This document shows, piece by piece, positions 34,065 through 43,151 of a DNA stretch of 64,000 nt (position 1 is the stretch's first letter; every line of letters starts with the position of its first letter). Origin of the DNA: Planococcus shenhongbingii (GTDB lineage Bacteria > Bacillota > Bacilli > Bacillales_A > Planococcaceae); assembly GCF_030413635.1 (NCBI RefSeq), contig NZ_CP129235.1, positions 434,001 to 498,000 of the forward strand, in the 5' to 3' direction. Position numbers and translations under genes: made by a program. The notes under the pieces were generated by a model, which was given only the letters and a program-made list of their open reading frames with translations, was not told the origin of the DNA and searched no databases.

Positions 34065-34078
34065 TCTCGAATTCGAGA
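34065..34078. promoter_or_regulatory. MhqR-type box upstream of the YceI gene
   Basis: TCTCGAATTCGAGA is a perfect 14-bp palindrome identical to the core of the MhqR consensus. It sits 18 bp upstream of the YceI -35 element (centre near -60), not over the start site. Confidence 0.65.
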
Positions 34079-34120
34079 TATTATTTTATCGGTCTTTAGA
34101 ACGGAAGATACTGCTTTCGC

Positions 34121-34149
34121 TTGTCAAACCTTCAATAAAATTAGATACT
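34121..34149 (+). promoter_or_regulatory. Predicted promoter of murB
   Basis: TTGTCA (34121-34126), 17-bp spacer, GATACT (34144-34149). Confidence 0.6.
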
Positions 34150-34184
34150 AATAGAAGCGAAAAGTTAGAAGGGATTTGCTTTGG

Positions 34185-35102
34185 ATGACGAAAGAACAAT
34201 GGTTAAGTGATTTGCGCCGTTTTCTGGCTGACGATCACGTGAAAATAAATGAGCCGCTACACCTGCATACATTGACTCGAATGGGTGGGCCTGCTGATAT
34301 ATTTGTAACACCGACTACTGAAGATGAAACTGCTTATACAGTTAAATATGCATATGAAAATAAAATTCCATTATTATTGCTGGGCAATGGGTCAAATATG
34401 GTTGTCCGTGACGGAGGCGTACGCGGGATTGTGTTGAACCTGAAAAGTTTGCGCACGGTCCGCATAGATGGGATAACCGTTTATGCACAAGGCGGCGCCA
34501 ATATTAAAGAAGTATCCAAAATAGCTGCGGCCAACCGGCTGACAGGGCTGGAATTCGCTTGCGGCATCCCGGGTTCAATCGGAGGCGCAATGGCGATGAA
34601 TGCCGGAGCATATGGCGGAGAGATCAAAGACGTTATCCGCCAAGCCACCGTGTTGACGCGTGAAGGTGAAAAATTGGTGCTGTCGAAAGAAGAATTAGAA
34701 CTTGGCTACCGTAAAAGCATCATTGTAAAAAAAGGGTATTATGTTTTATCAGCTGAGTTTAACTTGGAACACGGCAAGCAAGCTGCCATTGACGCTAAAA
34801 TGAGTGATTTGACATACCAGCGTGAATCCAAGCAGCCGCTTGAGTTTCCTTCAGCGGGCAGTGTCTTTAAGCGTCCGCCAGGGAATTTCGCGGGCAAGCT
34901 GATTCAGGAAAGCGGGCTGCAAGGCAAGGGGTTCGGAGGAGCGGAAGTTTCCACAAAACATGCCGGTTTTATCGTCAATAAAAACAATGCTACCGCGAAC
35001 GACTATATTCAGACAATTGAAATGGTGAAATCAGCCGTTTATGAAAAGTTTGGCATTGACCTGGAACTGGAAGTAAAAATTGTCGGAGAAGATTTGGTGT
35101 AA
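34185..35102 (+). CDS. murB: UDP-N-acetylenolpyruvoylglucosamine reductase MurB
   Basis: A 305-residue type II MurB. The FAD-binding N-terminal domain has LLLGNGSNMVVRDGGVRG and FACGIPGSIGGAMAMNAGAYGGE; the proton-donor Ser is in PSAGSVFKRP, and the C-terminal glutamate in ELEVKIVGE. It reduces the enolpyruvyl group to give UDP-MurNAc, the second committed step of peptidoglycan synthesis. ATG 34185 has AGAAGGGA ten bases before it; TTG 34176 would be too close to that site. Single gene with terminator. Confidence 0.95.
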   Translation: MTKEQWLSDLRRFLADDHVKINEPLHLHTLTRMGGPADIFVTPTTEDETAYTVKYAYENKIPLLLLGNGSNMVVRDGGVRGIVLNLKSLRTVRIDGITVYAQGGANIKEVSKIAAANRLTGLEFACGIPGSIGGAMAMNAGAYGGEIKDVIRQATVLTREGEKLVLSKEELELGYRKSIIVKKGYYVLSAEFNLEHGKQAAIDAKMSDLTYQRESKQPLEFPSAGSVFKRPPGNFAGKLIQESGLQGKGFGGAEVSTKHAGFIVNKNNATANDYIQTIEMVKSAVYEKFGIDLELEVKIVGEDLV

Positions 35103-35107
35103 TCTTA

Positions 35108-35142
35108 AGCGTGGGCTCTACTACAGAGCCCACGCTTTTTTT
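35108..35142 (+). terminator. Terminator of murB
   Basis: GCGTGGGCTCT (35109-35119) pairs with AGAGCCCACGC (35125-35135), then seven T. Confidence 0.92.
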
Positions 35143-35206
35143 GCGCGAATTTTTATGCGAATAAAATATGGTATACTGAATTATCAAAAAAGAGAAGGGG
35201 CACAGT

Positions 35207-36682
35207 ATGATAGAATTTTCGACAAACGGTTTAATTCTTATGGGCGGAATATTTCTTTTAGCCGGCGTCCTTATGACCAAAGTATCCTCGCGCGTAGGCG
35301 TCCCTTCTCTCGTATTATTCATGATCATCGGGATGGCTCTCGGCAGTGATATATCAGGGTTAATCGATTTTACTAATGCAAAAATAGCTCAATTGGTCGG
35401 AATCGTCGCGCTCATCTTCATCTTGTTTGAAGGGGGATTGCAGGCGAATTGGAAACATATCCGTCCTGTTATTGGCGGTTCCATTGCACTCGCCACTGTT
35501 GGAGTTATGATTACGACTGTGATCGTGGCCGTCACAGCAAATTACATTTTGGACATTACCTGGCTGGAAGCCTTTCTATTAGGTTCTATTGTAGGATCAA
35601 CTGACGCAGCGGCAGTGTTTTCAGTGCTTGCAGGCCAAAATATCAAATCAAAGATATCTTCTACTTTAGAAGCGGAGTCGGGCACCAATGATCCGATGGC
35701 GATGTTCCTTACAATCGCTTTTATTCATTTGATCCAATCGCCTGAGGTATCGGTAGGTTCGATGGTCGGCACTTTTGTGCTGGAAATGGGGCTAGGGGCG
35801 ATCATAGGCTTGGCTTTAGGGTTTTTGGCGTCCTGGACGCTTAATCGCATCAAATTGAACACATCCGGTTTGTATGCGGTTTTATCAGCAGGATTCGCGA
35901 TTTTCATCTACAGCTCGGCTGCCATGCTCCACGGCAGCGGCTTACTGGCTGTTTATCTGGCGGCTTTAGTGATTGGAACACGGCAATTGACGCAAAGTTA
36001 CTCAATCGTCAGTTTCCATGGTGCTATGGCTTGGCTGATGCAGATCATTATGTTTGTTTTGCTTGGCTTATTGGTTTTCCCAAGTCAATTAGCGGAATGG
36101 GATTTGATCTGGAGAGGGTTAGTGCTGGCGTTCGTGCTGTTATTGATTGCACGTCCGGTTGCAGTTTTTGTTTCGACCCTGTTCTTTGATTACACTTTAA
36201 AAGAAAAAATATTTTTGTCATGGGCCGGGTTAAGAGGGGCAGTTCCGATTGTGCTGGCCACTTTTCCGATGCTGGCGGGGATTGAAAACAGCTATTTATT
36301 CTTTAACATCGTCTTTTTCATCGTGATTACTTCCGCTTTGCTGCAGGGCTCAACAATTCCATTTTTTGCGAGAAAGCTGTCATTGAATGGAAGGCCGTCG
36401 CAAAAACGGATTCATTCGCTGGAGCTTATCTCGATGGACCGGGCGAATGCGGAAATGCTGGAAGTGGAACTGACAGATAAATCGCCGTTTGCCGGCCAGC
36501 TCGTGCAGACAATCGGCTTGCCGAAGCATACTTTGATTAGTGCCATTATCCGTTCTGGAAAATTAGTCATGCCTACCGGAACAACGAAACTGAAAGCCGG
36601 AGATGTGCTTTATGTATTAACTGAAAAAAAGCAGGTTACCAAAGTGAAGATGGTGCTTGGAGAAGAATATATTGTCAAATAG
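35207..36682 (+). CDS. K+/H+ (cation/proton) antiporter with RCK_C domain
   Basis: A 491-residue CPA1-type antiporter with about twelve to thirteen helices. The ion-site segment GSIVGSTDAAAVFSVL and ESGTNDPMAMFL are the hallmark of the NhaP2/CvrA group, and LSWAGLRGAVPIVLATFP is the second conserved helix. Residues 410-490 form a TrkA-C (RCK_C) domain (MLEVELTDKSPFAGQLVQTIGLP, GDVLYVLTEKKQ) that binds a regulator such as a nucleotide. It would export K+ or Na+ in exchange for protons. GAGAAGGGG precedes the ATG. Confidence 0.9.
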   Translation: MIEFSTNGLILMGGIFLLAGVLMTKVSSRVGVPSLVLFMIIGMALGSDISGLIDFTNAKIAQLVGIVALIFILFEGGLQANWKHIRPVIGGSIALATVGVMITTVIVAVTANYILDITWLEAFLLGSIVGSTDAAAVFSVLAGQNIKSKISSTLEAESGTNDPMAMFLTIAFIHLIQSPEVSVGSMVGTFVLEMGLGAIIGLALGFLASWTLNRIKLNTSGLYAVLSAGFAIFIYSSAAMLHGSGLLAVYLAALVIGTRQLTQSYSIVSFHGAMAWLMQIIMFVLLGLLVFPSQLAEWDLIWRGLVLAFVLLLIARPVAVFVSTLFFDYTLKEKIFLSWAGLRGAVPIVLATFPMLAGIENSYLFFNIVFFIVITSALLQGSTIPFFARKLSLNGRPSQKRIHSLELISMDRANAEMLEVELTDKSPFAGQLVQTIGLPKHTLISAIIRSGKLVMPTGTTKLKAGDVLYVLTEKKQVTKVKMVLGEEYIVK

Positions 36683-36705
36683 CCCACTGCAGTGGGCTAT
36701 TTTTT
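36680..36705 (+). terminator. Terminator of the antiporter gene
   Basis: TAGCCCACTGCAGTGGGCTA (36680-36699) is a perfect palindrome followed by six T; it includes the stop codon. Confidence 0.9.
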
Positions 36706-36783
36706 CCTGATAAAGGAATTTCCCGCTTGCCGGTCGAAAAAGATACTTTAAGAAAAGTGCAGAAGTTGAAGGGGGAGCGGCAT

Positions 36784-39150
36784 GTGGGGAGAAAAATGAA
36801 GAGCAGGAAATGGCTGAAATGGGTCTTGGGGATAATAGGTGTTTTATTGGTGATGGGGGTTGCAGCAATTGTTTTTGTGAGCGTTTACATATCGAAGTCG
36901 AGCCCGCAGATTGAAGGTGAAACGTCTGTCGGTATCCTTAGCAATAATGTCAAAGTTATACGGGACCATATGGGCGTTCCGCATATAACCGCGCAGTCCG
37001 ATGCGGATTTGTACCGGGCGCAAGGGTATGTGCAGGCACAGGACCGGATGTTCCAGATGGATTTATCACGCCGGCAGGCAAGTGGACGATTGGCGGAAGT
37101 GGTAGGTGCAGCGGCCATCGATACAGACAAATTTTTCCGGACATTCAGCTTGCGCGATGCAGCTGAAAAATCTTGGGAAGGTTACGACGATGAAGCAAAA
37201 CAAGTGCTCGAGTGGTATGCCGAAGGAGTCAATGCTTATATGGAAGAAGCGGAAGCGGAAGGAACTTTAAGTTATGAGTTTGCTCTGCTTGGCTATGAAC
37301 CGGAACGATGGACACCGGTCGATTCACTGACCATCGGAAAATTCATGGCATATGACCTGGGCGGCAACTGGTCGACGCTGGCCATTCGCCACTGGGCGCT
37401 GAACGAATTTCCGGAAGACAAAGCACGCGAGCTGTTCATCAAGTACCCGGAAAATGCAGCGTCTATCATCGAGGCGAATTTAAAGCAGCCGGTGAAAGTG
37501 GCTGGTGAGTTTGAGGCGTCAGTCATTCCACCAGAATTCAATGGCAGCAATAACTGGGTAGTGTCAGGCGAGAAAACCGAAAGCGGAAAGCCGTTGCTCG
37601 CTGATGATCCGCATCTCGGGCTCAGCACGCCATCGATCTGGTATCAGATGCATCTGGAGTCTCCAGAACAAAATGTCAGCGGCGTCATCTTTGCAGGAGT
37701 TCCAGGGATTATTCTCGGGCATAACGAAGAAATTGCTTGGGGCGTGACAAATGTGGGACCGGATGTGCAGGACCTTTACATTGAAACACCAAATCCCGAC
37801 AATCCGACTCAGTTCTTGTATGAAGGCAAATGGGAGCAAGCGGAAGTGCGGGACGAGCCAATCAAAGTGAAAGACGGAGAAACGGAAGAATTTGAAGTTA
37901 TGGTAACTCGCCATGGTCCAATCATTTCAAATGTACTCTACGAGGAGGAGGATCCGGATGCTTTGTTCTCTATGCAATGGACAGCTCTCGAGCCGACGCT
38001 TGAATTGCAGGCAGTACTGGACTTCAATAAAGCTTCTAATTGGCAGGAGTTTGAAGCGGCTTTGGAAGATTTCCAGGCGCCTGCCCAGAACTTTGTATTC
38101 GCATCGACAGACGGCACGATTGCCTATAAAGCAAATGGGCGCATTCCTTTGCGCAAATCCGGAGATGGCCAGCTGCCGGTTCCGGGAGATTCTGCAGAAT
38201 ACGGCTGGGACGGCTATGTGCCGTTTGATGAACTGCCAACCGTCGTGAATCCGGAAAGTGGATTTATTGCTACAGCGAACAATAGAGTGGTCGAAGATTC
38301 CTATCCTTACCATATCACTGATTTTTGGGCACAGCCATACCGCTATGAACGGATTGCGGAAGTACTTGAGGCTTCAGACGATTTGACGGCAGAAGACATG
38401 ATGGCACTTCAGATGGATCAGAAGAATTTATACGCCGCTGAATTTCTGGCTGATATGATAGCAGCAGTTCAGAGTGAAACGGACGACTATGATGAAATTT
38501 TTAGAATGATGAAAGCCTGGAATCAAGTGGATAGTGAAGACCAGGCAGCACCGCTCGTTTTCCATAAATGGATGAAGCAATTACCGAAGACTTTACTGGC
38601 AAATGATTTTCCTGAAGACGTCTACGAGTTGCTTCCTGGGAAAAACCACATTACTGACCAGATGATGCGGGAGGCTTTCAGCGGAAAAGAAGGTGCGTGG
38701 ATCACTGAATACGGCGATACAGGAAAATGGCTGACCGATGCATTGGAAACAAGTCTGGAAGAAGTCGAAAAGGAATTCGGCAGCGACATGGAAGACTGGA
38801 AATGGGGAGACGGCCATCAATTGACATTCCCACATCCTTTAGCTGGCGCATCTCCGGTTTTCGCCCAATTCCTGAATCCCGATCCAGTTCCGATTGGCGG
38901 TTCCAATATTACCGTGCAAGCCGCTGCTTTTGATGGGGAAGGTAATGTGGACCACGGAGCATCGTGGCGGTTCGTTGCCGATTTAAGCGATTTATCGAGT
39001 GCCTATCATATTGTCGGCCCAGGGCTCAGTGGCCATATGAAATCAGAATATTTCCATAACCAAGTGGATGACTGGGTCGAAGGCGATTACCATGAAACGG
39101 AAATTGAAGAAGACGCGGAAGGGACAACATTAATTTTGTCGGCTGATTAA
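36784..39150 (+). CDS. Penicillin acylase family protein (Ntn hydrolase)
   Basis: About 788 residues, a membrane-anchored precursor: a basic N terminus and one hydrophobic helix (WVLGIIGVLLVMGVAAIVF) followed by the alpha chain. The beta chain begins at the Gly-Ser junction in FNGSNNWVV (Ser codon at 37546), which becomes the N-terminal nucleophile after self-cleavage. ADDPHLGL and NEEIAWGVTNVGPDVQDLY are further conserved blocks. Members cleave amide bonds of penicillins or acyl-homoserine lactones; the natural substrate is unknown. GTG 36784 has GGGGGAG six bases upstream; ATG 36796 is an alternative. Confidence 0.9.
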   Translation: MGRKMKSRKWLKWVLGIIGVLLVMGVAAIVFVSVYISKSSPQIEGETSVGILSNNVKVIRDHMGVPHITAQSDADLYRAQGYVQAQDRMFQMDLSRRQASGRLAEVVGAAAIDTDKFFRTFSLRDAAEKSWEGYDDEAKQVLEWYAEGVNAYMEEAEAEGTLSYEFALLGYEPERWTPVDSLTIGKFMAYDLGGNWSTLAIRHWALNEFPEDKARELFIKYPENAASIIEANLKQPVKVAGEFEASVIPPEFNGSNNWVVSGEKTESGKPLLADDPHLGLSTPSIWYQMHLESPEQNVSGVIFAGVPGIILGHNEEIAWGVTNVGPDVQDLYIETPNPDNPTQFLYEGKWEQAEVRDEPIKVKDGETEEFEVMVTRHGPIISNVLYEEEDPDALFSMQWTALEPTLELQAVLDFNKASNWQEFEAALEDFQAPAQNFVFASTDGTIAYKANGRIPLRKSGDGQLPVPGDSAEYGWDGYVPFDELPTVVNPESGFIATANNRVVEDSYPYHITDFWAQPYRYERIAEVLEASDDLTAEDMMALQMDQKNLYAAEFLADMIAAVQSETDDYDEIFRMMKAWNQVDSEDQAAPLVFHKWMKQLPKTLLANDFPEDVYELLPGKNHITDQMMREAFSGKEGAWITEYGDTGKWLTDALETSLEEVEKEFGSDMEDWKWGDGHQLTFPHPLAGASPVFAQFLNPDPVPIGGSNITVQAAAFDGEGNVDHGASWRFVADLSDLSSAYHIVGPGLSGHMKSEYFHNQVDDWVEGDYHETEIEEDAEGTTLILSAD

Positions 39151-39184
39151 GTTATACTGAAAGAAAACGATATGGGGCGGTTTT

Positions 39185-39538
39185 TTGAAAGGACTCTTAG
39201 CGGTCGGCTTCGGGGGGATGATCGGTTCATTGCTTCGAGCCGGCATTTACGGAATAATGCCTTCCACAATAGGGTTATGGACAGTGAACTTATTCGGCAG
39301 TTTGCTGATTGGTTTTATCGCGGCCCGCTATTCTCATAAATCCGCTGAATTCAGGCTGTTTGCGTCGACTGGATTGATTGGTTCTTTTACCACATTCTCC
39401 GCTTTTTCAGCTGAATGGTTTCGCCTGCTGGATAGGGAATTTCTTTTAGGAATCGTATTTGCTGTTTCTATGACACTATTTTCAGTTGCTGCAGCAGCTA
39501 TTGGATTAATGATTGGCCGAAAGCAGGATGTTCAATGA
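39185..39538 (+). CDS. crcB: Fluoride ion channel CrcB/FluC, first subunit
   Basis: A 117-residue protein of four helices. GGMIGSLLRAGIYG and the middle SLLIGFIAAR and GLIGSFTTFSAFSAEW segments carry the FluC GxxGxxxR and TTFSTF-type motifs that line the fluoride pore. It uses a TTG start at 39185. The second subunit gene overlaps its stop (ATGA), so the two make a heterodimeric channel of antiparallel subunits. I see no fluoride riboswitch in front of it. Confidence 0.93.
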   Translation: MKGLLAVGFGGMIGSLLRAGIYGIMPSTIGLWTVNLFGSLLIGFIAARYSHKSAEFRLFASTGLIGSFTTFSAFSAEWFRLLDREFLLGIVFAVSMTLFSVAAAAIGLMIGRKQDVQ

Positions 39539-39864
39539 TTGCGATTGCGATTGGCGGTTTTTTGGGGGCAATTGCCCGGTACGGTTTTTATTGGGTGGCC
39601 GAAAGCCGTTCCAAGCACCCGAAATTGGCAACTTGGTTCGTCAACAGCAGCGGTTCATTTGCTATAGGTGCTTTAATAGGGACAGGCAATCAATCGGCAT
39701 TTTGGCTGACGGGATTTCTAGGGGCGTTCACAACTTTCTCGACAATGGCGCTTGATGCGGTGAAAGACTTTGAAGACGGCAAGTGGCTGCGAGGGCTTGG
39801 ATACCTTACAGCTACTTTGGCCAGTGGAATTGTGTTGTTCAGCGCAGCTTTTGTGTTGTTCTGA
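39535..39864 (+). CDS. crcB: Fluoride ion channel CrcB/FluC, second subunit
   Basis: A 109-residue four-helix protein with GGFLGAIARYGFYW at the start and TGFLGAFTTFSTMALDA in the third helix, the canonical FluC TTFST motif. Its ATG overlaps the stop of the first crcB gene by four bases. Paired genes of this kind encode heterodimeric fluoride exporters in Gram-positive bacteria. Confidence 0.94.
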   Translation: MIAIAIGGFLGAIARYGFYWVAESRSKHPKLATWFVNSSGSFAIGALIGTGNQSAFWLTGFLGAFTTFSTMALDAVKDFEDGKWLRGLGYLTATLASGIVLFSAAFVLF

Positions 39865-39906
39865 AAAAGGAGTTGGCCCAATGAAAATTGGCGCCAACTC
39901 CTTTTT
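39864..39906. terminator. Bidirectional terminator after crcB pair
   Basis: AAAAAGGAGTTGGC (39864-39877) pairs with GCCAACTCCTTTTT (39893-39906), between convergent genes; it reaches the stop codon of the peptidase gene. Confidence 0.9.
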
Positions 39907-40898
39907 TAATTGAATAGGCCTTTTTCAACCACTCGGCCTAACCGGCCAGTGGTTGTTTCTGCATGAAACAGCGATTGGTAAATCGCTTCTTCTGTGGCTT
40001 CAACGGTTGCCTGGAATAGCTCATTCATTAAGGGATGATCGTCCCTTAAAATTTCTGAAGAGTAAAAGGCCTCGCTGGTCTGATGGGAAATGCGCCGAGC
40101 ATTTGAAAAAGCGATAATGATATCTCCGCTGCCATTGCTGATGGAAGTGCCGGTGCGCCCAAGGCCGATGGCTGCCCGCTTGGCCAAACGCTTCAACTGG
40201 CGGCTGTCGACCGGTGCATCAGTGGCAACGACGATAATGACAGAACCATCCGGCTTATCGGGAGCGGGTGCATCGGTTTTCCAGTTGGCGATAGCGAGGT
40301 CTTCTTTGCGGCCGAAATTCGTCAAGGCCAGCACGCCAACTGTAAAAGCTTGATCTTCAATTCGGGCAATGCGGGAAGAAGAGCCGATGCCGCCTTTGAC
40401 GCCGTAGCAGATCATGCCTTTGCCTGCTCCTACTGCACCTTGTTCAAATTGTTTCTGGGCATTATCAATCGCTTGTTCGGCATGGAGAGGAGTGACAGCC
40501 ATCCTGCGCATCGAATTCAAATAGCTGTCATTGCACTCACCGACGACTAAATTGAGCGAACTGGTCGAGTCTCCGATTGCCGGATTTTCACACAGCATCC
40601 AGTTCATCGTTCCTTGCAGCACAGCCGCCACGCTGAATGTATTGGTCAGCATGATCGGTGATTCCAGAAGACCGAGTTCATCCACTTGGACAAGGCCGAC
40701 CGTCTTTCCAAATCCATTTAAAACAAAACTGGCGGCGGGTACTTTCTCTTCAAACCAATTGCCGGCATGCGGCAAAATGGCCGTGACTCCCGTACGGATC
40801 ACTTCCGTTTCCGACAAATCATCTTCCAGTGTGACATGGCCGACAGTTACACCTTCCACATCCGCAATTGAATTCAATTTCCCTTGTTCCACTGACAT
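39906..40898 (-). CDS. P1 family peptidase (DmpA/BapA type Ntn hydrolase)
   Basis: A 330-residue aminopeptidase-like protein of the DmpA fold. VGHVTLEDD and VRTGVTAILPHAG near the start, GAVGAGKGMICYGVKGGIGSSSR with the self-cleavage region, and the RTGTSISNGSGDIIIAFS block near residue 250 are typical; self-cleavage gives an N-terminal Ser nucleophile. Family members release N-terminal D- or beta-amino acids. Start 40898 has AAGGA eight bases upstream; ATG 40904 would be too near it. Monocistronic, convergent with crcB. Confidence 0.88.
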   Translation of the reverse strand: MSVEQGKLNSIADVEGVTVGHVTLEDDLSETEVIRTGVTAILPHAGNWFEEKVPAASFVLNGFGKTVGLVQVDELGLLESPIMLTNTFSVAAVLQGTMNWMLCENPAIGDSTSSLNLVVGECNDSYLNSMRRMAVTPLHAEQAIDNAQKQFEQGAVGAGKGMICYGVKGGIGSSSRIARIEDQAFTVGVLALTNFGRKEDLAIANWKTDAPAPDKPDGSVIIVVATDAPVDSRQLKRLAKRAAIGLGRTGTSISNGSGDIIIAFSNARRISHQTSEAFYSSEILRDDHPLMNELFQATVEATEEAIYQSLFHAETTTGRLGRVVEKGLFN

Positions 40899-40927
40899 CA
40901 CCATTTCCTTTTTTGTTTGATTATATC

Positions 40928-40968
40928 AAAAAGAGCTGCCCCGAATTATTTTCGGAACAGCTCTTTAC
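40928..40968. terminator. Terminator of the sulP-usp operon
   Basis: On the minus strand AGAGCTG...CCGAA pairs with TTCGG...CAGCTCT, followed by a T tract toward 40928. Confidence 0.75.
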
Positions 40969-40992
40969 TCTATCTAGTCTCCTGCGCTTGTC

Positions 40993-41412
40993 TTATTTCA
41001 CTATGATAACCGGTGCCTGTACGCGTTTCGCCACTTTATGGCTGACGCTTCCAAGGACCATCTCCTGCAAAGAATTCAAGCCTCTGCTGCCGATGAAAAC
41101 AACATCGTAGCCCACTTCATTGGCATGCTTCACAATCGTAGGCCCTGGCGTACCGTGCAAGGTCTTTGTTTCAAAGGCGACTCCGGCTGAACGGAAAATT
41201 TCTTCAAGCGGCAATAAATGCTTGCGGCGTTCAAAGTGGACTTCATCACTGCTTTGTCCGTGAAGAATTTCAGTCCGGGCTTTTTCGTAATCAATTACGT
41301 AAAGAATCGTCACGACAGCATCCGGATTTGACTTCGCCATCTTGACCGCTTCTTGTGCGGCCCGTTTTGAATGGTCGGAGCCGTCTGCTGCAACAAGAAT
41401 TTTCTGGTACAT
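40993..41412 (-). CDS. Universal stress protein (UspA family)
   Basis: A 139-residue USP domain: ILVAADGSDHSKRAAQEAVKMA at the N terminus and the ATP-binding GSRGLNSLQEMVLGSVSHKV (G-2x-G-9x-G-S type) near residue 105. Such proteins bind ATP and adjust to stress or starvation. It is 12 bp downstream of the SulP gene in the same direction, a pairing that often recurs for SulP transporters, and may regulate that transporter. Confidence 0.93.
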   Translation of the reverse strand: MYQKILVAADGSDHSKRAAQEAVKMAKSNPDAVVTILYVIDYEKARTEILHGQSSDEVHFERRKHLLPLEEIFRSAGVAFETKTLHGTPGPTIVKHANEVGYDVVFIGSRGLNSLQEMVLGSVSHKVAKRVQAPVIIVK

Positions 41413-41424
41413 CCGAGTCCCTCC

Positions 41425-42897
41425 TTAATGTTGATTTGAATTCTCTCCAGTATTGCCATAGGTGGCCAATGTGTTGACGAGTTTTTGGCTTGATGCGTTG
41501 AGCCCGATAATTTCAACAGTTTTCGCTTTCGCTTGTAAGCGTCCCATGACGCGGTCGATGGCGCCTACACCTGATTCATCCCAAACGTTGGCATCCGAGA
41601 AATCCAGGACAATGCGGTCAGCCGGTTCTGCGTGGTCAAGCGCAGCAACGAAATCCTGCGTGGAAGCAAAGAACAATTGGCCATGTATGGTATAAATATT
41701 CGACGCAGCAGTGTCCATTCCTTTTTTGCGGACTTCCACTTTTGAAATTTTAGCTGCGAACAGCAGGGCGCTTAAAATAACTCCGGCGAAAACGCCTTTT
41801 GATAAATCATGCGTGTATACGACCACGACTACGGTCACCAGCATGACAATGGCATCTGATTTAGGGGCGGTCACCAAATACTTGAACGAGCCCCAATCAA
41901 ATGTTCCGATGCAGACCATTATCATAATTCCAGCAAGGACAGGCATCGGAATTTGGACGACCCATTCGCCAAGCACAATGATCAAAAACATCAATACAGC
42001 GCCCGAGACGAAAGTCGATAAACGTCCTCGTCCGCCGGAACGGACGTTAATGCCGGACTGGCCAATCATTGCACAGCCGGCCATGCCGCCGAAAAAGCCG
42101 GTGACAAAGTTGGCGATGCCCTGGCCGCGGGCTTCCTGGTTTTTGTCTGAATCCGTTTCCGTGGCATCGTCAATAATGGAAGCCGTCAAAAGCGATTCCA
42201 GCAAGCCGATGATGGATAGCGCCAAAGCAGTCGGGAAAATGATCTGCAATGTTTCAAGGTTGAATGGAACATCCGGAATGAAGAACGTCGGCAAAGTTTG
42301 AGATATGGTACCGAGGCTTCCAACATTCTGCATATCGATTCCGATATACATGACAATTCCGGATAATACCAAAATGGCGATAAGCGGCGCCGGAATAGCC
42401 GTAAAGAACCGCGGCAATATATAGACAATGGCAAGTGTTGCGGCGACAAATATATAAGTCACCGTATTTAAGCCGAAAATGAACGGCACTTGCGCCAGGA
42501 AAATCAGAATGGCCAATGAATTGACGAAACCGATCATAACAGCATTGGGGATGAATTTCATGAAACGCGCGATTTTCAAAAAGCCGAAAATCACTTGCAG
42601 AATGCCTGTCAGGATGGTTGCTGCCAGCAGGTAATCCAGACCGTGATCACGGACGAGCGACACCATAGCCAGCGCCATGGCACCAGTTGCCGCTGAAATC
42701 ATAGCCGGTCGGCCGCCGACAAAAGCGATAATGACAGCGATGGAAAATGAAGCGTAAAGGCCGACCATTGGGTCAACTCCAGCAATGATGGAGAAAGCGA
42801 TGGCTTCTGGTATGAGAGCAAGGGCTACCACAATGCCGGAGAGGATGTCCCCGCGGATATTGCCGAACCATTGCTCTTTGTACGACAAGGTATTCAA
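41425..42897 (-). CDS. SulP family anion transporter with STAS domain
   Basis: A 490-residue SulP protein. It has about fourteen helices, starting with [28 protein letters not shown], and the conserved [26 protein letters not shown] block. Residues 395-490 form a STAS domain ([27 protein letters not shown]). It carries sulfate, bicarbonate or another anion; the group resembles low-affinity bicarbonate/sulfate carriers. Start TTG 42897 has AAGGAAG eight bases upstream, whereas ATG 42927 has no ribosome site. It forms an operon with the USP gene. Confidence 0.9.
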   Translation of the reverse strand: MNTLSYKEQWFGNIRGDILSGIVVALALIPEAIAFSIIAGVDPMVGLYASFSIAVIIAFVGGRPAMISAATGAMALAMVSLVRDHGLDYLLAATILTGILQVIFGFLKIARFMKFIPNAVMIGFVNSLAILIFLAQVPFIFGLNTVTYIFVAATLAIVYILPRFFTAIPAPLIAILVLSGIVMYIGIDMQNVGSLGTISQTLPTFFIPDVPFNLETLQIIFPTALALSIIGLLESLLTASIIDDATETDSDKNQEARGQGIANFVTGFFGGMAGCAMIGQSGINVRSGGRGRLSTFVSGAVLMFLIIVLGEWVVQIPMPVLAGIMIMVCIGTFDWGSFKYLVTAPKSDAIVMLVTVVVVVYTHDLSKGVFAGVILSALLFAAKISKVEVRKKGMDTAASNIYTIHGQLFFASTQDFVAALDHAEPADRIVLDFSDANVWDESGVGAIDRVMGRLQAKAKTVEIIGLNASSQKLVNTLATYGNTGENSNQH

Positions 42898-43065
42898 AAA
42901 TTTCACTTCCTTTATATAGTTTTGCATCTAAGCTTCAACGCTTGTCGGAGTTGAAACAGGCGGTTCCGCTTTTCTTTTTGACTTCCCACTCTCAGAGAAG
43001 TCCCGGTACATTGGCAATAGCTAAAACTTTAGCATTTTTTTGGGAAGGTGTAAATATGGCAACAT

Positions 43066-43081
43066 TCAAACGCGCGTTTGA
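43066..43081. promoter_or_regulatory. CadC-type operator, distal
   Basis: TCAAACGCGCGTTTGA is a perfect 16-bp palindrome that overlaps the -35 element of the cadC promoter. Its outer half-sites (TCAAA/TTTGA) match those of CadC/CzrA operators. Confidence 0.75.
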
Positions 43082-43106
43082 CTATAATTGTCGGAAGATT
43101 TATACT
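43078..43106 (+). promoter_or_regulatory. Promoter of cadC-cadA
   Basis: TTGACT (43078-43083), 17-bp spacer, TATACT (43101-43106). Confidence 0.85.
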
Positions 43107-43117
43107 GTAAGTAACAA

Positions 43118-43133
43118 TCAAATGGACATTTGA
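43118..43133. promoter_or_regulatory. CadC-type operator, proximal
   Basis: TCAAATGGACATTTGA is a 7+2+7 inverted repeat just after the predicted start site, 52 bp from the distal operator. Confidence 0.8.
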
Positions 43134-43151
43134 ATGAAAGTGGGAACAGGC

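Noticed and set aside
39151..39184. Fluoride riboswitch before crcB
   Set aside because: The gap is only 34 bp and lacks the conserved crcB-motif sequences.
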